15,658 nucleotides of DNA from Lonsdalea britannica (lineage in GTDB: Bacteria > Pseudomonadota > Gammaproteobacteria > Enterobacterales > Enterobacteriaceae), in contig NZ_CAMKXG010000055.1 in NCBI RefSeq assembly GCF_946477055.1, positions 1-15,658 on the forward strand, read 5' to 3'. This document shows positions 8,184 to 14,957 of the stretch, one piece after another; position 1 is the stretch's first letter, and each line of letters begins with the position of its first letter. The position numbers were made by a program, and so were the translations under genes. A model generated the notes under the pieces. That model saw nothing but the letters and a program-made list of their open reading frames with translations, did not search any database and was not told where the DNA came from.

Positions 8184-9347
8184 ATGGCTGTAATTAAGAT
8201 GACCGATCTGGATCTGGCTGGCAAACGTGTGCTGATCCGTGCGGATCTGAATGTACCGGTTAAAGCTGGCAAAGTGACGTCCGATGCGCGTATCCGCGCA
8301 TCTCTGCCGACAATCGAAAAAGCGCTGAAGCAGGGTGCCCGCGTGATGGTGACTTCTCACCTGGGTCGTCCTACCGAAGGCGAATACAACGAAGAATTTT
8401 CTCTGCTGCCGGTTGTTAACTATCTGAAAGACAAACTGTCTTCACCAGTACGTCTGGCGAAAGACTACCTGGAAGGCGTTGATGTCGCGGAAGGCGAACT
8501 GGTTGTTCTGGAAAACGTCCGCTTCAACAAAGGCGAGAAGAAAGACGACGAAGTGCTGGCGAAAAAATACGCCGCGCTGTGCGACGTGTTCGTCATGGAC
8601 GCCTTCGGTACGGCTCACCGCGCTCAGGCTTCAACTCACGGCGTAGGTAAATTCGCACCGATCGCTTGTGCCGGTCCGCTGCTGTCTGCTGAACTGGAAG
8701 CGCTGGGTAAAGCCCTGGGTAAACCGGCTCGTCCGATGGTCGCTATCGTCGGTGGTTCTAAAGTTTCCACCAAACTGACCGTGCTGGACTCTCTGTCTAA
8801 AATCGCTGACCAGCTGATCGTCGGTGGCGGCATCGCCAACACCTTCATCGCGGCTCAGGGCCACAACGTGGGTAAATCCCTGTACGAAGCGGACCTGATT
8901 CCGGAAGCGAAAAAACTGCTGGAAACTTGCGACATTCCGGTACCGACCGATGTTCGCGTAGCGACTGAGTTCTCTGAAACCGCCAGCTGCACGATGAAAT
9001 CCGTCTCTGAAATCAAAGATGACGAACAGGTTCTGGATCTGGGCGACGTTTCTGCAGAACGCCTGGCTGAAATCCTGAAAAATGCCAAGACTATCCTGTG
9101 GAACGGTCCGGTAGGTGTGTTCGAATTCCCGAACTTCCGTAAAGGCACCGAAGTGATCGCACAGGCGATTGCCGATAGCGACGCTTTCTCCATCGCGGGC
9201 GGCGGCGATACTCTGGCAGCTATCGACCTGTTCGGTATTGAAGACAAAATCTCTTACATCTCTACTGGCGGCGGCGCCTTCCTTGAATTCGTTGAAGGTA
9301 AAAAACTGCCGGCCGTAGTGATGCTGGAAGAACGCGCTAAGCAGTAA
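8184..9347 (+). CDS. pgk: Phosphoglycerate kinase
   Basis: This enzyme reversibly transfers phosphate from 1,3-bisphosphoglycerate to ADP in glycolysis and gluconeogenesis; it is a cytoplasmic monomer. The 387 residues equal the E. coli length. Recognisable segments are the substrate-binding RADLNVP near the N-terminus, [25 protein letters not shown], the nucleotide-domain [17 protein letters not shown], and the C-terminal [12 protein letters not shown] and [10 protein letters not shown] loops. The ribosome-binding site is AAGAGGA (8171-8177). Codon choice is strongly biased (CTG, GAA, AAA, CGT), as usual for highly expressed genes. It lies between epd and fbaA, as in E. coli, and is probably co-transcribed with both. 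Confidence 0.99.
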   Translation: MAVIKMTDLDLAGKRVLIRADLNVPVKAGKVTSDARIRASLPTIEKALKQGARVMVTSHLGRPTEGEYNEEFSLLPVVNYLKDKLSSPVRLAKDYLEGVDVAEGELVVLENVRFNKGEKKDDEVLAKKYAALCDVFVMDAFGTAHRAQASTHGVGKFAPIACAGPLLSAELEALGKALGKPARPMVAIVGGSKVSTKLTVLDSLSKIADQLIVGGGIANTFIAAQGHNVGKSLYEADLIPEAKKLLETCDIPVPTDVRVATEFSETASCTMKSVSEIKDDEQVLDLGDVSAERLAEILKNAKTILWNGPVGVFEFPNFRKGTEVIAQAIADSDAFSIAGGGDTLAAIDLFGIEDKISYISTGGGAFLEFVEGKKLPAVVMLEERAKQ

Positions 9348-9356
9348 TGACGAACG

Positions 9357-9376
9357 ACGGGAGAGGTATCTCCCGT
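9357..9376 (+). terminator. Stem-loop between pgk and fbaA (attenuating terminator or processing site)
   Basis: ACGGGAGA-GGTA-TCTCCCGT is a perfect 8-bp stem 9 bp after the pgk stop, followed only by TTG. The short T tract suggests partial termination or protection of an mRNA 3' end rather than full termination before fbaA. Confidence 0.4.
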
Positions 9377-9380
9377 TTGC

Positions 9381-9410
9381 GGTTGTCTCTATGCTGAGGT
9401 GGAGGCAACC
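9381..9410 (+). other. Second stem-loop upstream of fbaA
   Basis: GGTTGTCTC (9381-9389) pairs with GAGGCAACC (9402-9410) over 9 bp with one G-U pair and a 12-nt loop. It ends 46 nt before the fbaA start and could set the stability or processing of the pgk-fbaA transcript. There is no T tract, so it is not a terminator. Confidence 0.35.
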
Positions 9411-9456
9411 GTTGCTATCTCTAACCCCCCACGGCCAACGAAACAGGACACGTAAC

Positions 9457-10536
9457 ATGTCTAAAATCTTCGATTTCGTAAAACCTGGTGTCATCACTGG
9501 TGATGACGTACAGAAAGTTTTTGCAGTCGCAAAAGAAAACAAATTTGCTCTGCCCGCCGTTAACTGTGTCGGTACCGACTCAATTAACGCCGTGCTGGAA
9601 ACTGCTGCAAAAGTTCGCGCACCTGTCATTGTACAGTTCTCCAACGGCGGTGCTGGCTTTATCGCAGGTAAAGGCCTGAAATCCGATGTTCCGCAGCAGG
9701 CGGCTATCCAGGGTGCTATCTCTGGCGCGCATCACGTTCATCAGATGGCTGAATACTACGGTGTTCCGGTTATTCTGCACACTGACCACTGCGCTAAGAA
9801 ACTGCTGCCGTGGCTGGACGGACTGCTGGACGCTGGCGAAAAATTCTTCGCCGCTCACGGCAAACCGCTGTTCTCTTCTCACATGATCGACCTGTCTGAA
9901 GAGTCTCTGGAAGAAAACATCGAAATCTGCAGCAAATACCTGACTCGCATGGCGAAACTGGGTATGACTCTGGAAATCGAACTGGGTTGCACCGGCGGTG
10001 AAGAAGATGGCGTAGATAACAGCCATCTGGACAACTCCGCGCTGTACACTCAGCCGGAAGACGTGGCTTACGCGTACGAAAAACTGAACGCTATCAGCCC
10101 GCGTTTCACCATCGCGGCTTCCTTCGGTAACGTACACGGCGTTTACAAGCCGGGTAACGTACAGCTGACGCCGAAAATCCTGCGCAACTCTCAGGACTTC
10201 GTTTCTGAAAAATACAACCTGCCGCACAACAGCCTGAACTTCGTGTTCCACGGCGGTTCTGGTTCTACTGCTGCAGAAATCGAAGAAGCGGTTGGCTACG
10301 GTGTTATCAAAATGAACATCGATACCGACACCCAGTGGGCTACCTGGGAAGGTATTCTGGAATACTACAAGAAAAACGAAGGCTACCTGCAGGCACAGCT
10401 GGGTAACCCGGAAGGCGCTGACAAGCCGAACAAGAAATACTACGACCCGCGTGCATGGCTGCGTGCTGCGCAGAGCACCATGATCTCTCGTCTGGAACAA
10501 GCCTTTAAAGAACTGAACGCGATCGACGTTCTGTAA
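9457..10536 (+). CDS. fbaA: Class II fructose-1,6-bisphosphate aldolase
   Basis: This zinc-dependent aldolase cleaves fructose 1,6-bisphosphate to dihydroxyacetone phosphate and glyceraldehyde 3-phosphate, and runs in reverse in gluconeogenesis. The 359 residues match E. coli FbaA in length and sequence. The catalytic Asp and a zinc His lie in HTDH (D110, H111). The other zinc histidines are H227 in HGVYKPG and H265 in FHGGSGS. The NMDTDTQ-type phosphate segment reads NIDTDTQWA here. I chose the ATG at 9457 (MSKIFDFVKPG), which is the family start and has AGGA (9445-9448) eight bases upstream. An in-frame ATG at 9391 would add 22 unrelated residues read from the intergenic hairpin region. The gene is strongly codon-biased and is the last gene of the epd-pgk-fbaA cluster. 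Confidence 0.99.
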   Translation: MSKIFDFVKPGVITGDDVQKVFAVAKENKFALPAVNCVGTDSINAVLETAAKVRAPVIVQFSNGGAGFIAGKGLKSDVPQQAAIQGAISGAHHVHQMAEYYGVPVILHTDHCAKKLLPWLDGLLDAGEKFFAAHGKPLFSSHMIDLSEESLEENIEICSKYLTRMAKLGMTLEIELGCTGGEEDGVDNSHLDNSALYTQPEDVAYAYEKLNAISPRFTIAASFGNVHGVYKPGNVQLTPKILRNSQDFVSEKYNLPHNSLNFVFHGGSGSTAAEIEEAVGYGVIKMNIDTDTQWATWEGILEYYKKNEGYLQAQLGNPEGADKPNKKYYDPRAWLRAAQSTMISRLEQAFKELNAIDVL

Positions 10537-10558
10537 TAAATACGATTTAAATGGCTTC

Positions 10559-10587
10559 AATAAGGCTCCTTCGGGAGCCTTATTTTT
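10559..10587 (+). terminator. Strong intrinsic terminator of fbaA
   Basis: AATAAGGCTCC-TTCG-GGAGCCTTATT forms an 11-bp perfect stem with a C(UUCG)G tetraloop, a very stable loop type, followed by TTT. It begins 22 bp after the fbaA stop. Confidence 0.92.
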
Positions 10588-10588
10588 A

Positions 10589-10618
10589 CTGCCGTTTTAA
10601 ACCAATAACGGTAGATTT
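10589..10618 (+). terminator. Possible second hairpin in tandem after fbaA
   Basis: CTGCCGTT (10589-10596) pairs with AACGGTAG (10607-10614), 8 bp with one G-U pair and a 10-nt loop, followed by ATTTT. It directly follows the main terminator and may back it up. Alternatively it could be part of the mscS promoter or leader region, which must fit in the remaining 46 bp. Confidence 0.35.
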
Positions 10619-10664
10619 TGGTGTGGGTAAGTGAGTTTAGCGAGTCTCAAACAGGAGTAAGTTA

Positions 10665-11534
10665 ATGGAAGATTTAGGTGTAACAGAAAGCGTAAGTCGC
10701 GCGCAGACCTGGTTGACCAACAATCAACATGTGCTGCTGGAGTATGCGGTTAATATTGTTTCCTCACTGGTCATTCTGATCGCGGGATTGATTGTCGCGC
10801 GGGTGGTTTCAGGCACCCTGAACCGTCTGATGCGGGCGCGTAATATCGATGCCACGGTCGCGGATTTCCTGTCTGCGATTGCGCGCTACGGCGTGATTGC
10901 CTTTACATTGATTGCCGCGTTAAGCCGCATCGGCGTACAGACGGCATCGATTATCGCCGTGTTGGGTGCCGCCGGTTTGGCCGTAGGTTTGGCGCTGCAA
11001 GGTTCGTTGTCCAACTTCGCTGCTGGCGTGCTGATTGTGATGTTCCGTCCTTTCCGTACCGGTGAAACGGTCGATCTGGGTGGCGTGAGCGGCACCGTGA
11101 CTCAGGTACAGATTTTCTCCAGTACGCTGCTGACCACCGATGGTCGCATCATCGTCGTACCGAACGGCAAGATCATCTCCGGCAATATCATCAACAGCTC
11201 CCGCGAGCCGAATCGCCGTACCGAGATCATTGTGGGCGTCGCTTACGATGCAGATATCGATGTGGTGAAGAAAGTGCTGGGCGACATCATCAAAGCAGAC
11301 GACCGTATTCTGAAAGATAAAGATGTCGTGATCCGTCTGAACGAAATGGCGGCGTCTTCCCTGAACTTTGTCGTGCGCGTATGGACCACCAACGCAGACT
11401 CCACCGAGGTGAACTGGGACCTGCTGGAAAACTTCAAGCGTGCGCTTGATAAACATCAGATCGGCATTCCTTACCCGCAGATGGATGTGCATTTGCACCA
11501 GACTGCGACGGCGGAACCCGCCGACAAGGCGTAA
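10665..11534 (+). CDS. mscS: Small-conductance mechanosensitive channel MscS
   Basis: MscS is a heptameric inner-membrane channel that opens under membrane tension and releases solutes on hypoosmotic downshock. The 289 residues (E. coli 286) number identically to E. coli through the pore. TM1 is about residues 25-50, TM2 about 66-90, and the pore helix TM3 is [20 protein letters not shown]. The hydrophobic seal L105/L109, the kink glycine G113 and F68 are conserved. The beta and alpha/beta cytoplasmic vestibule domains follow ([22 protein letters not shown]), and the tail ends [11 protein letters not shown] plus a short variable stretch. Residue 118, Leu in E. coli as I recall it, is Phe here. 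AGGAG (10653-10657) lies seven bases before the ATG. The position after fbaA is as in E. coli, but the next E. coli gene, argO, is replaced here by leuA-araC. Confidence 0.98.
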   Translation: MEDLGVTESVSRAQTWLTNNQHVLLEYAVNIVSSLVILIAGLIVARVVSGTLNRLMRARNIDATVADFLSAIARYGVIAFTLIAALSRIGVQTASIIAVLGAAGLAVGLALQGSLSNFAAGVLIVMFRPFRTGETVDLGGVSGTVTQVQIFSSTLLTTDGRIIVVPNGKIISGNIINSSREPNRRTEIIVGVAYDADIDVVKKVLGDIIKADDRILKDKDVVIRLNEMAASSLNFVVRVWTTNADSTEVNWDLLENFKRALDKHQIGIPYPQMDVHLHQTATAEPADKA

Positions 11535-11839
11535 GTCAGTCCTCTCTTTTACGCGCTGTCCGCCCCCTTTTACGGGCAGCGCGATATCCTTTTCCCCGCC
11601 CGAACACGCCTTCCCAGACGACGCCAACGCGCCACAAATCCCACCGTTGCATAAGCTAATTTCGCTGTCAGAGACTGCGTCATAAGCAGAGGACGCGCCG
11701 GTTTGAGATGCAGACGCGCCAACGTGAGCCAACAGCGAAAACGGGGAGGGCGGCAGTGTCACCTCACTAAACCCCACGGATGAAAACTCACGGTGAAACC
11801 CGCCCAGCGCGAAGCCCCTGGGCGGTCATCTATCGGCTC
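11535..11839. other. Intergenic region between convergent mscS and leuA
   Basis: I see no gene in these 305 bp. The visible structures are two hairpins. GCGCTGTCCG (11553-11562) pairs with CGGGCAGCGC (11573-11582) with one G-U pair, 19 bp after mscS, without a proper T tract. The other is the candidate leuA terminator at 11800-11825. An 8-bp direct repeat GACGCGCC occurs twice near 11692 and 11713. No remnant of argO was recognised. Confidence 0.4.
11800..11825 (-). terminator. Probable terminator of leuA
   Basis: CCGCCCAG (11800-11807) and CTGGGCGG (11818-11825) form a perfect 8-bp GC-rich stem with a 10-nt loop, 15-40 bp beyond the leuA stop on the minus strand. The trailing minus-strand sequence GTTTC has only a short T tract, so termination may be weak or Rho-assisted. 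Confidence 0.45.
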
Positions 11840-13516
11840 TCAGTCGGCAGTCGCCATCTCCGTAGCGAATCGGGCTGCGGCGCTCAACACGGCTAAAACT
11901 GACGCGGTTGCGATGTTTGCATGTCGTCCCACGCCGAAGCGTGAACCGGGTACGCCGGGTATCGCGGCCTCCACAATGGCCAGCGCCATTGCATCGGACC
12001 CTGCCCCCATGCTGCGTTCTTCATAACTATCGATACGCAGCGGCATGCCCAGCGCCGCGACAGCCGCGTCAATGGGGCCGCTGCCTGTCCCCTCGCAGGT
12101 TTTGACGTCACCGGCTTCATTCACCAGTGCCAGCTCAATACCTTGCCCGTCTGCATGTTCAAACAAGCGGTGGCGATGATGAATAAAGCCGGGCTGTTCC
12201 CGAACCGGGGCAAAGTAGGTGCGCTTAAACAGCTCCCAAATTTGCTCGCTGGTCAGCTCCGTTTCGCTGGCGTCGGCCTGTGCTTGAACGATGGCGCTGA
12301 ACTCCACCTGCATACGGCGCGGCATGACGATACCGTGGTCACGCTGCAGCAAAAAGGCGATCCCGCCTTTGCCTGACTGGCTATTAACCCGCACGATACT
12401 GTCGTAAGTGCGGCCCAGATCTTTGGGGTCAATGGGCAGGTAAGGCACGCGCCAGGGCTCATCGGCTTTTTGTGCGGCAAAGCCTTTGGCGATGGCATCC
12501 TGATGCGAGCCGGAAAACGCCGTGAAGACGAGATCGCCGACATAAGGGTGGCGCGGGTGTATAGGCAGCGAGGTACACTCCTCGGCCACGCGGGCGACCG
12601 CCGCAATATCGGAGAAGTCCAGTCCCGGCGCAATGCCTTGGGTGTAGAGGTTCAGCGCCAGCGTCACCACATCGACGTTGCCGCTGCGTTCACCATTGCC
12701 GAACAGGCAACCTTCGACCCGTTGCGCGCCAGCCAGCATGGCTTGCTCGGCACAGGCCACGCCCGTCCCCCGGTCATTATGGGGATGAACGGAGAGTACG
12801 ATGTGCTCGCGCCGCGCTAACCGGCGATCCATCCATTCGATTTGGTCGGCGAAAACATTAGGCGTAGCGATCTCTACCGTGGTCGGCAGGTTGATGATCA
12901 TCGGTCGCTGCGGACCGGCATCCCACGCGCGGATGGCGGCGTTGCAGACGGCCAGTGAAACCTCCAGCTCGGCCATGCAAAAAGTCTCGGGTGAGTATTG
13001 CAAGACCCATTCGGTTTCCGGGTGGGCCGCCGTCAGTTGTTTGAACAGCGTAATCCGCTGCTCCACCATATCGATAATCTGCGGCACGCTCATGTCGAAG
13101 ACGATCTCGCGCCACGCGGGGGCGATAGCGTTGTAGAAATGCACGATCACACGTCGTGCGCCAGCCACACAGCGCACCGTTTCGGCGATCAGGTCATCGC
13201 GCAATTGCGTCATCACCATCGGAGTGACGTCTTCAGGAATCTGGTCCGTGTCGATCAAGTGACGCACGATGTCGAAATCAGTGCGCGAAGCGGCGGGAAA
13301 GCCCACTTCGATTTCCTTAAAACCAATGCGTACCAGCTCATGGAACAAGCGGATTTTGAGCTCGCGGTTCATCGGCTCAAACAGGGCCTGATTGCCGTCG
13401 CGTAAGTCGGTGGACAGCCAGACCGGGGCTTGTGTCAGGGTGCGTGATGGCCATTGGCGGTCGGTCAGATCGACCGAAGCGGTGGGGCGGTATTTCTGAG
13501 AAGGATCGGTCAGCAT
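11840..13516 (-). CDS. leuA: 2-isopropylmalate synthase, long (Pseudomonas/fungal) type
   Basis: This enzyme condenses 2-oxoisovalerate with acetyl-CoA to 2-isopropylmalate, the first committed step of leucine synthesis. The 558 residues match the long LeuA class found in Pseudomonas, actinobacteria and yeast (TIGR00970 type), not the roughly 520-residue E. coli leuABCD type. The protein opens LTDPSQKYRP. The TIM barrel has the metal/catalytic STDLRDGNQAL (R39, D40), the metal histidines in HPHNDRG (244-250), and GNGERSGNVD (273-282). The linker region includes VNSQSGKGGIAFLL. The C-terminal dimer/regulatory domain (about 430-558) has GSGPIDAAVAAL and the EERSMGAGSDAMA segment, so leucine feedback inhibition is plausible. 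GGAG lies 8 nt before the ATG. The gene diverges from an AraC regulator. If a standard leuA exists elsewhere, this is a second, separately regulated copy. A different acyl substrate is possible. Confidence 0.9.
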   Translation of the reverse strand: MLTDPSQKYRPTASVDLTDRQWPSRTLTQAPVWLSTDLRDGNQALFEPMNRELKIRLFHELVRIGFKEIEVGFPAASRTDFDIVRHLIDTDQIPEDVTPMVMTQLRDDLIAETVRCVAGARRVIVHFYNAIAPAWREIVFDMSVPQIIDMVEQRITLFKQLTAAHPETEWVLQYSPETFCMAELEVSLAVCNAAIRAWDAGPQRPMIINLPTTVEIATPNVFADQIEWMDRRLARREHIVLSVHPHNDRGTGVACAEQAMLAGAQRVEGCLFGNGERSGNVDVVTLALNLYTQGIAPGLDFSDIAAVARVAEECTSLPIHPRHPYVGDLVFTAFSGSHQDAIAKGFAAQKADEPWRVPYLPIDPKDLGRTYDSIVRVNSQSGKGGIAFLLQRDHGIVMPRRMQVEFSAIVQAQADASETELTSEQIWELFKRTYFAPVREQPGFIHHRHRLFEHADGQGIELALVNEAGDVKTCEGTGSGPIDAAVAALGMPLRIDSYEERSMGAGSDAMALAIVEAAIPGVPGSRFGVGRHANIATASVLAVLSAAARFATEMATAD

Positions 13517-13526
13517 GAAAAGGACT

Positions 13527-13651
13527 CCAGGGACATTGTGGGCACCTGATCCCCCTGGCTTGGAGCAAGCTGACGAGGGTCGGGGTCAGGGGGAATCAGG
13601 ATGGGTCGTGGCACGAACGGACGTGCGCAGACCCCGACCGGAGATCAGGGG
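13527..13651 (-). promoter_or_regulatory. leuA mRNA leader with mutually exclusive helices
   Basis: On the minus-strand RNA, GGTCGGGGTC (13630-13639) can pair perfectly over 10 bp with GACCCCGACC (13578-13587). CCTGATTCCCCCTG (13587-13600) can pair with CAGGGGGATCAGG (13545-13557), 13 bp with one bulge. These two helices interlock, so they compete or form a pseudoknot. The last segment can also pair with an upstream CCTGATC (13643-13649). Its CCAGGG (13553-13558) can pair with CCCTGG (13527-13532), which overlaps the leuA ribosome-binding GGAG. No T tract follows, so the layout suggests control of translation initiation rather than a classic terminator. Confidence 0.45.
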
Positions 13652-13744
13652 TAGTCGCCGTGGTGAAAGAGAGAATACGAACATCGGTGAATTGACCCAG
13701 TAGATGACTTTGTCTTCGATGTTAGGCTTGCAGGTGGCGTCCAT
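13586..13744 (-). CDS. Possible 52-residue leader ORF upstream of leuA
   Basis: A minus-strand frame from ATG 13744 to TGA 13586-13588 encodes 52 residues beginning MDATCKPNIEDKVIYWVNSP. An internal ATG (residue 21) could start a 32-residue form that continues MFVFSLSPRRLPLISGRGLR. The first twenty codons mostly end in G or C, as in real genes here. The later part runs through the competing leader helices and contains four leucine codons (CTT, CTA, CTG, CTG) just before the first helix arm. The stop lies where two helix arms meet. Neither start has a good ribosome-binding site, and I recognise no homologue. It may be a regulatory leader peptide for leuA or may not be translated. Confidence 0.25.
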   Translation of the reverse strand: MDATCKPNIEDKVIYWVNSPMFVFSLSPRRLPLISGRGLRTSVRATTHPDSP

Positions 13745-13755
13745 CTACATAAAAA

Positions 13756-13784
13756 TGGACAAATACTTTATTGATTTGGACAAA
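13756..13784. promoter_or_regulatory. Direct-repeat operator, probable AraC-family binding site
   Basis: The octamer TGGACAAA occurs at 13756-13763 and again at 13777-13784, a start-to-start distance of exactly 21 bp, or two helical turns. This is the half-site geometry of AraC-type operators. It lies between the divergent leuA and araC-type genes, 240-270 bp upstream of leuA and just before the probable regulator start at 13795. The likely ligand is the neighbouring regulator, acting on leuA, on itself or on both. Confidence 0.6.
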
Positions 13785-13794
13785 CTTCACTGTC

Positions 13795-14601
13795 ATGGGC
13801 TTTTCCTCTTCCGAAGACGGCTCACATGCGCTTGACCTGAGCGCAGGAGACGCCTGCGGCCTGCCGGTATTCGGTGTCGCCGTACGCTATCCCGCGGGCC
13901 ATGTCGTGCCTTTACATTCGCATCCTTATGGTCATTTGATCTATGCGGATCGCGGCCTGTTGCGCGTAGAGGCCGACAGCGGCCAGTGGCTGGTGCCGCC
14001 GACCGCCGCGGTTTGGCTGCGGTCGGGCGTGGCGCACCGGCTGGTGGTCCCGGTGGCGCTGCAGGCGCATGGCCTGTTCGTGCGTGAGGATGTGTGCGCT
14101 CGCTTGCCGTCGACCGATTGCGTCGTTCATGTCTCCGGTCTGCTGCGGGAGCTGATCATGGCGTTAGGCCAATCCGAGGATGCTGCGGTCTCTTCCACTC
14201 GTCTGCGTTTGCTCGGTGAGCTGTTGGTCGAAGAACTGCATACCCAGCCGGTGCTTCCGCTCCATCTTCCTTGGCCCGCAGGCAGCGCTGATCGCGCGAT
14301 GCAACAGGTGTGTCAGGCGCTGGTGGACAACCCGGGCGATGCCGCCACCGCCGCCGAGTGGGCCAACAGACTCGCGATGGGCGATAAGACCTTCCATCGG
14401 CACTTCCTCCAGTCGACCGGCATGACCTTCGGTAAATGGCGCCAGCAGCTACGGCTGATGTCGTCGCTGACGTTATTGATGCAGGGGATCCCGATCACGC
14501 AGGTCGCGCTGGCGAGTGGTTACGATAGTCATAGCGCCTACACCACGGCCTTTAGCAAACAATTCGGACAGTCCCCGTCGGCCTTCGCGGCGAATCGATA
14601 G
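13795..14601 (+). CDS. AraC-family transcriptional regulator
   Basis: This is a 268-residue DNA-binding protein. The N-terminal cupin sensor (about residues 12-85) reads GLPVFGVAVRYPAGHVVPLH followed by SHPYGHLIYADRGLLRVE and WLVPPTAAVWLRSGVAHRL, the pattern of NimR/YeaM-like AraC proteins. The C-terminal AraC/XylS domain (about 170-268) has the first helix-turn-helix around AATAAEWANRLAMGDKTFHR, then GMTFGKWRQQLRLM and the second around ITQVALASGYDSHSAYTTAF, ending in FGQSPSAFAAN. I prefer the ATG at 13795. A TTG start 24 bases upstream would place one operator repeat inside the gene, and neither start has a clear ribosome-binding site. It diverges from leuA and most likely regulates it. The effector is unknown; leucine-pathway intermediates are a guess. 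Confidence 0.88.
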   Translation: MGFSSSEDGSHALDLSAGDACGLPVFGVAVRYPAGHVVPLHSHPYGHLIYADRGLLRVEADSGQWLVPPTAAVWLRSGVAHRLVVPVALQAHGLFVREDVCARLPSTDCVVHVSGLLRELIMALGQSEDAAVSSTRLRLLGELLVEELHTQPVLPLHLPWPAGSADRAMQQVCQALVDNPGDAATAAEWANRLAMGDKTFHRHFLQSTGMTFGKWRQQLRLMSSLTLLMQGIPITQVALASGYDSHSAYTTAFSKQFGQSPSAFAANR

Positions 14602-14957
14602 GCCCGCGGTTATGGGGGACGAATCGCGGTGAGATGTCAGCAATAGACAGGGAGACACCGGTGTTCTGCGTTGAGTGTTGAATCGGCCGAGGCTCTATTT
14701 CAGGCCGCCGTCATGCGCCTCGACGGTGTATCGCTTTCACAAGGCCGACAGCGCATCAACGGAGAGGATGAAACTAACCCTCTGCTCGATAAGACTTTTT
14801 CGACCATTGTCCGATAATGGAAAAAACGCGCATCGGACCTTTTTCATTGCCCGTTCGTTTAGCTAACGCCCTGCGAATATTCAGAAACTCTCCTATATTG
14901 AGTGGTAGCCACCTCGCGTATGGTGTGCACTGCCGTCACAATTTGAAAGGAGAGAGT
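14602..14957. other. Intergenic region between the AraC gene and yggE
   Basis: No supported gene was seen in these 356 bp. Present are a 10-bp palindrome ACACCGGTGT (14655-14664), a weak CCATT/AATGG hairpin (14804-14820) without a following T tract, and an AT-richer stretch from about 14780. TATATT at 14894-14899, about 60 bp before yggE, is a plausible -10. The -35 position is poor (CTGCGA at 17 bp), which would fit a sigmaS-type promoter. No terminator for the AraC gene was recognised, and no argO remnant. Confidence 0.35.

Noticed and set aside
9391..9456. Upstream in-frame ATG that would extend fbaA by 22 residues
   Set aside because: The extension is read from the second intergenic hairpin, does not match the family N-terminus and has no ribosome-binding site. 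The ATG at 9457 has both the family start and AGGA.
8631..10560. Long minus-strand frames opposite pgk and fbaA (about 330 codons each)
   Set aside because: These are antisense shadows of two strongly codon-biased glycolytic genes, with no ribosome-binding sites and no recognisable domains.
10920..11777. 285-codon minus-strand frame opposite mscS
   Set aside because: It lies antisense to the complete, conserved mscS and crosses its 3' hairpin. No domain was recognised.
13771..13794. TTG start for the AraC-type regulator, eight codons upstream of ATG 13795
   Set aside because: It would place the second operator repeat inside the gene, is a rare start codon and has no Shine-Dalgarno sequence. 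It cannot be fully excluded because ATG 13795 also lacks one.
14804..14820. CCATT/AATGG hairpin as a terminator for the AraC-type gene
   Set aside because: It has only a 5-bp stem, and on neither strand does a T tract follow it directly.
14675..14866. 63-codon frame between the AraC-type gene and yggE
   Set aside because: The translation is low-information with no ribosome-binding site and no recognisable family. It is probably chance.
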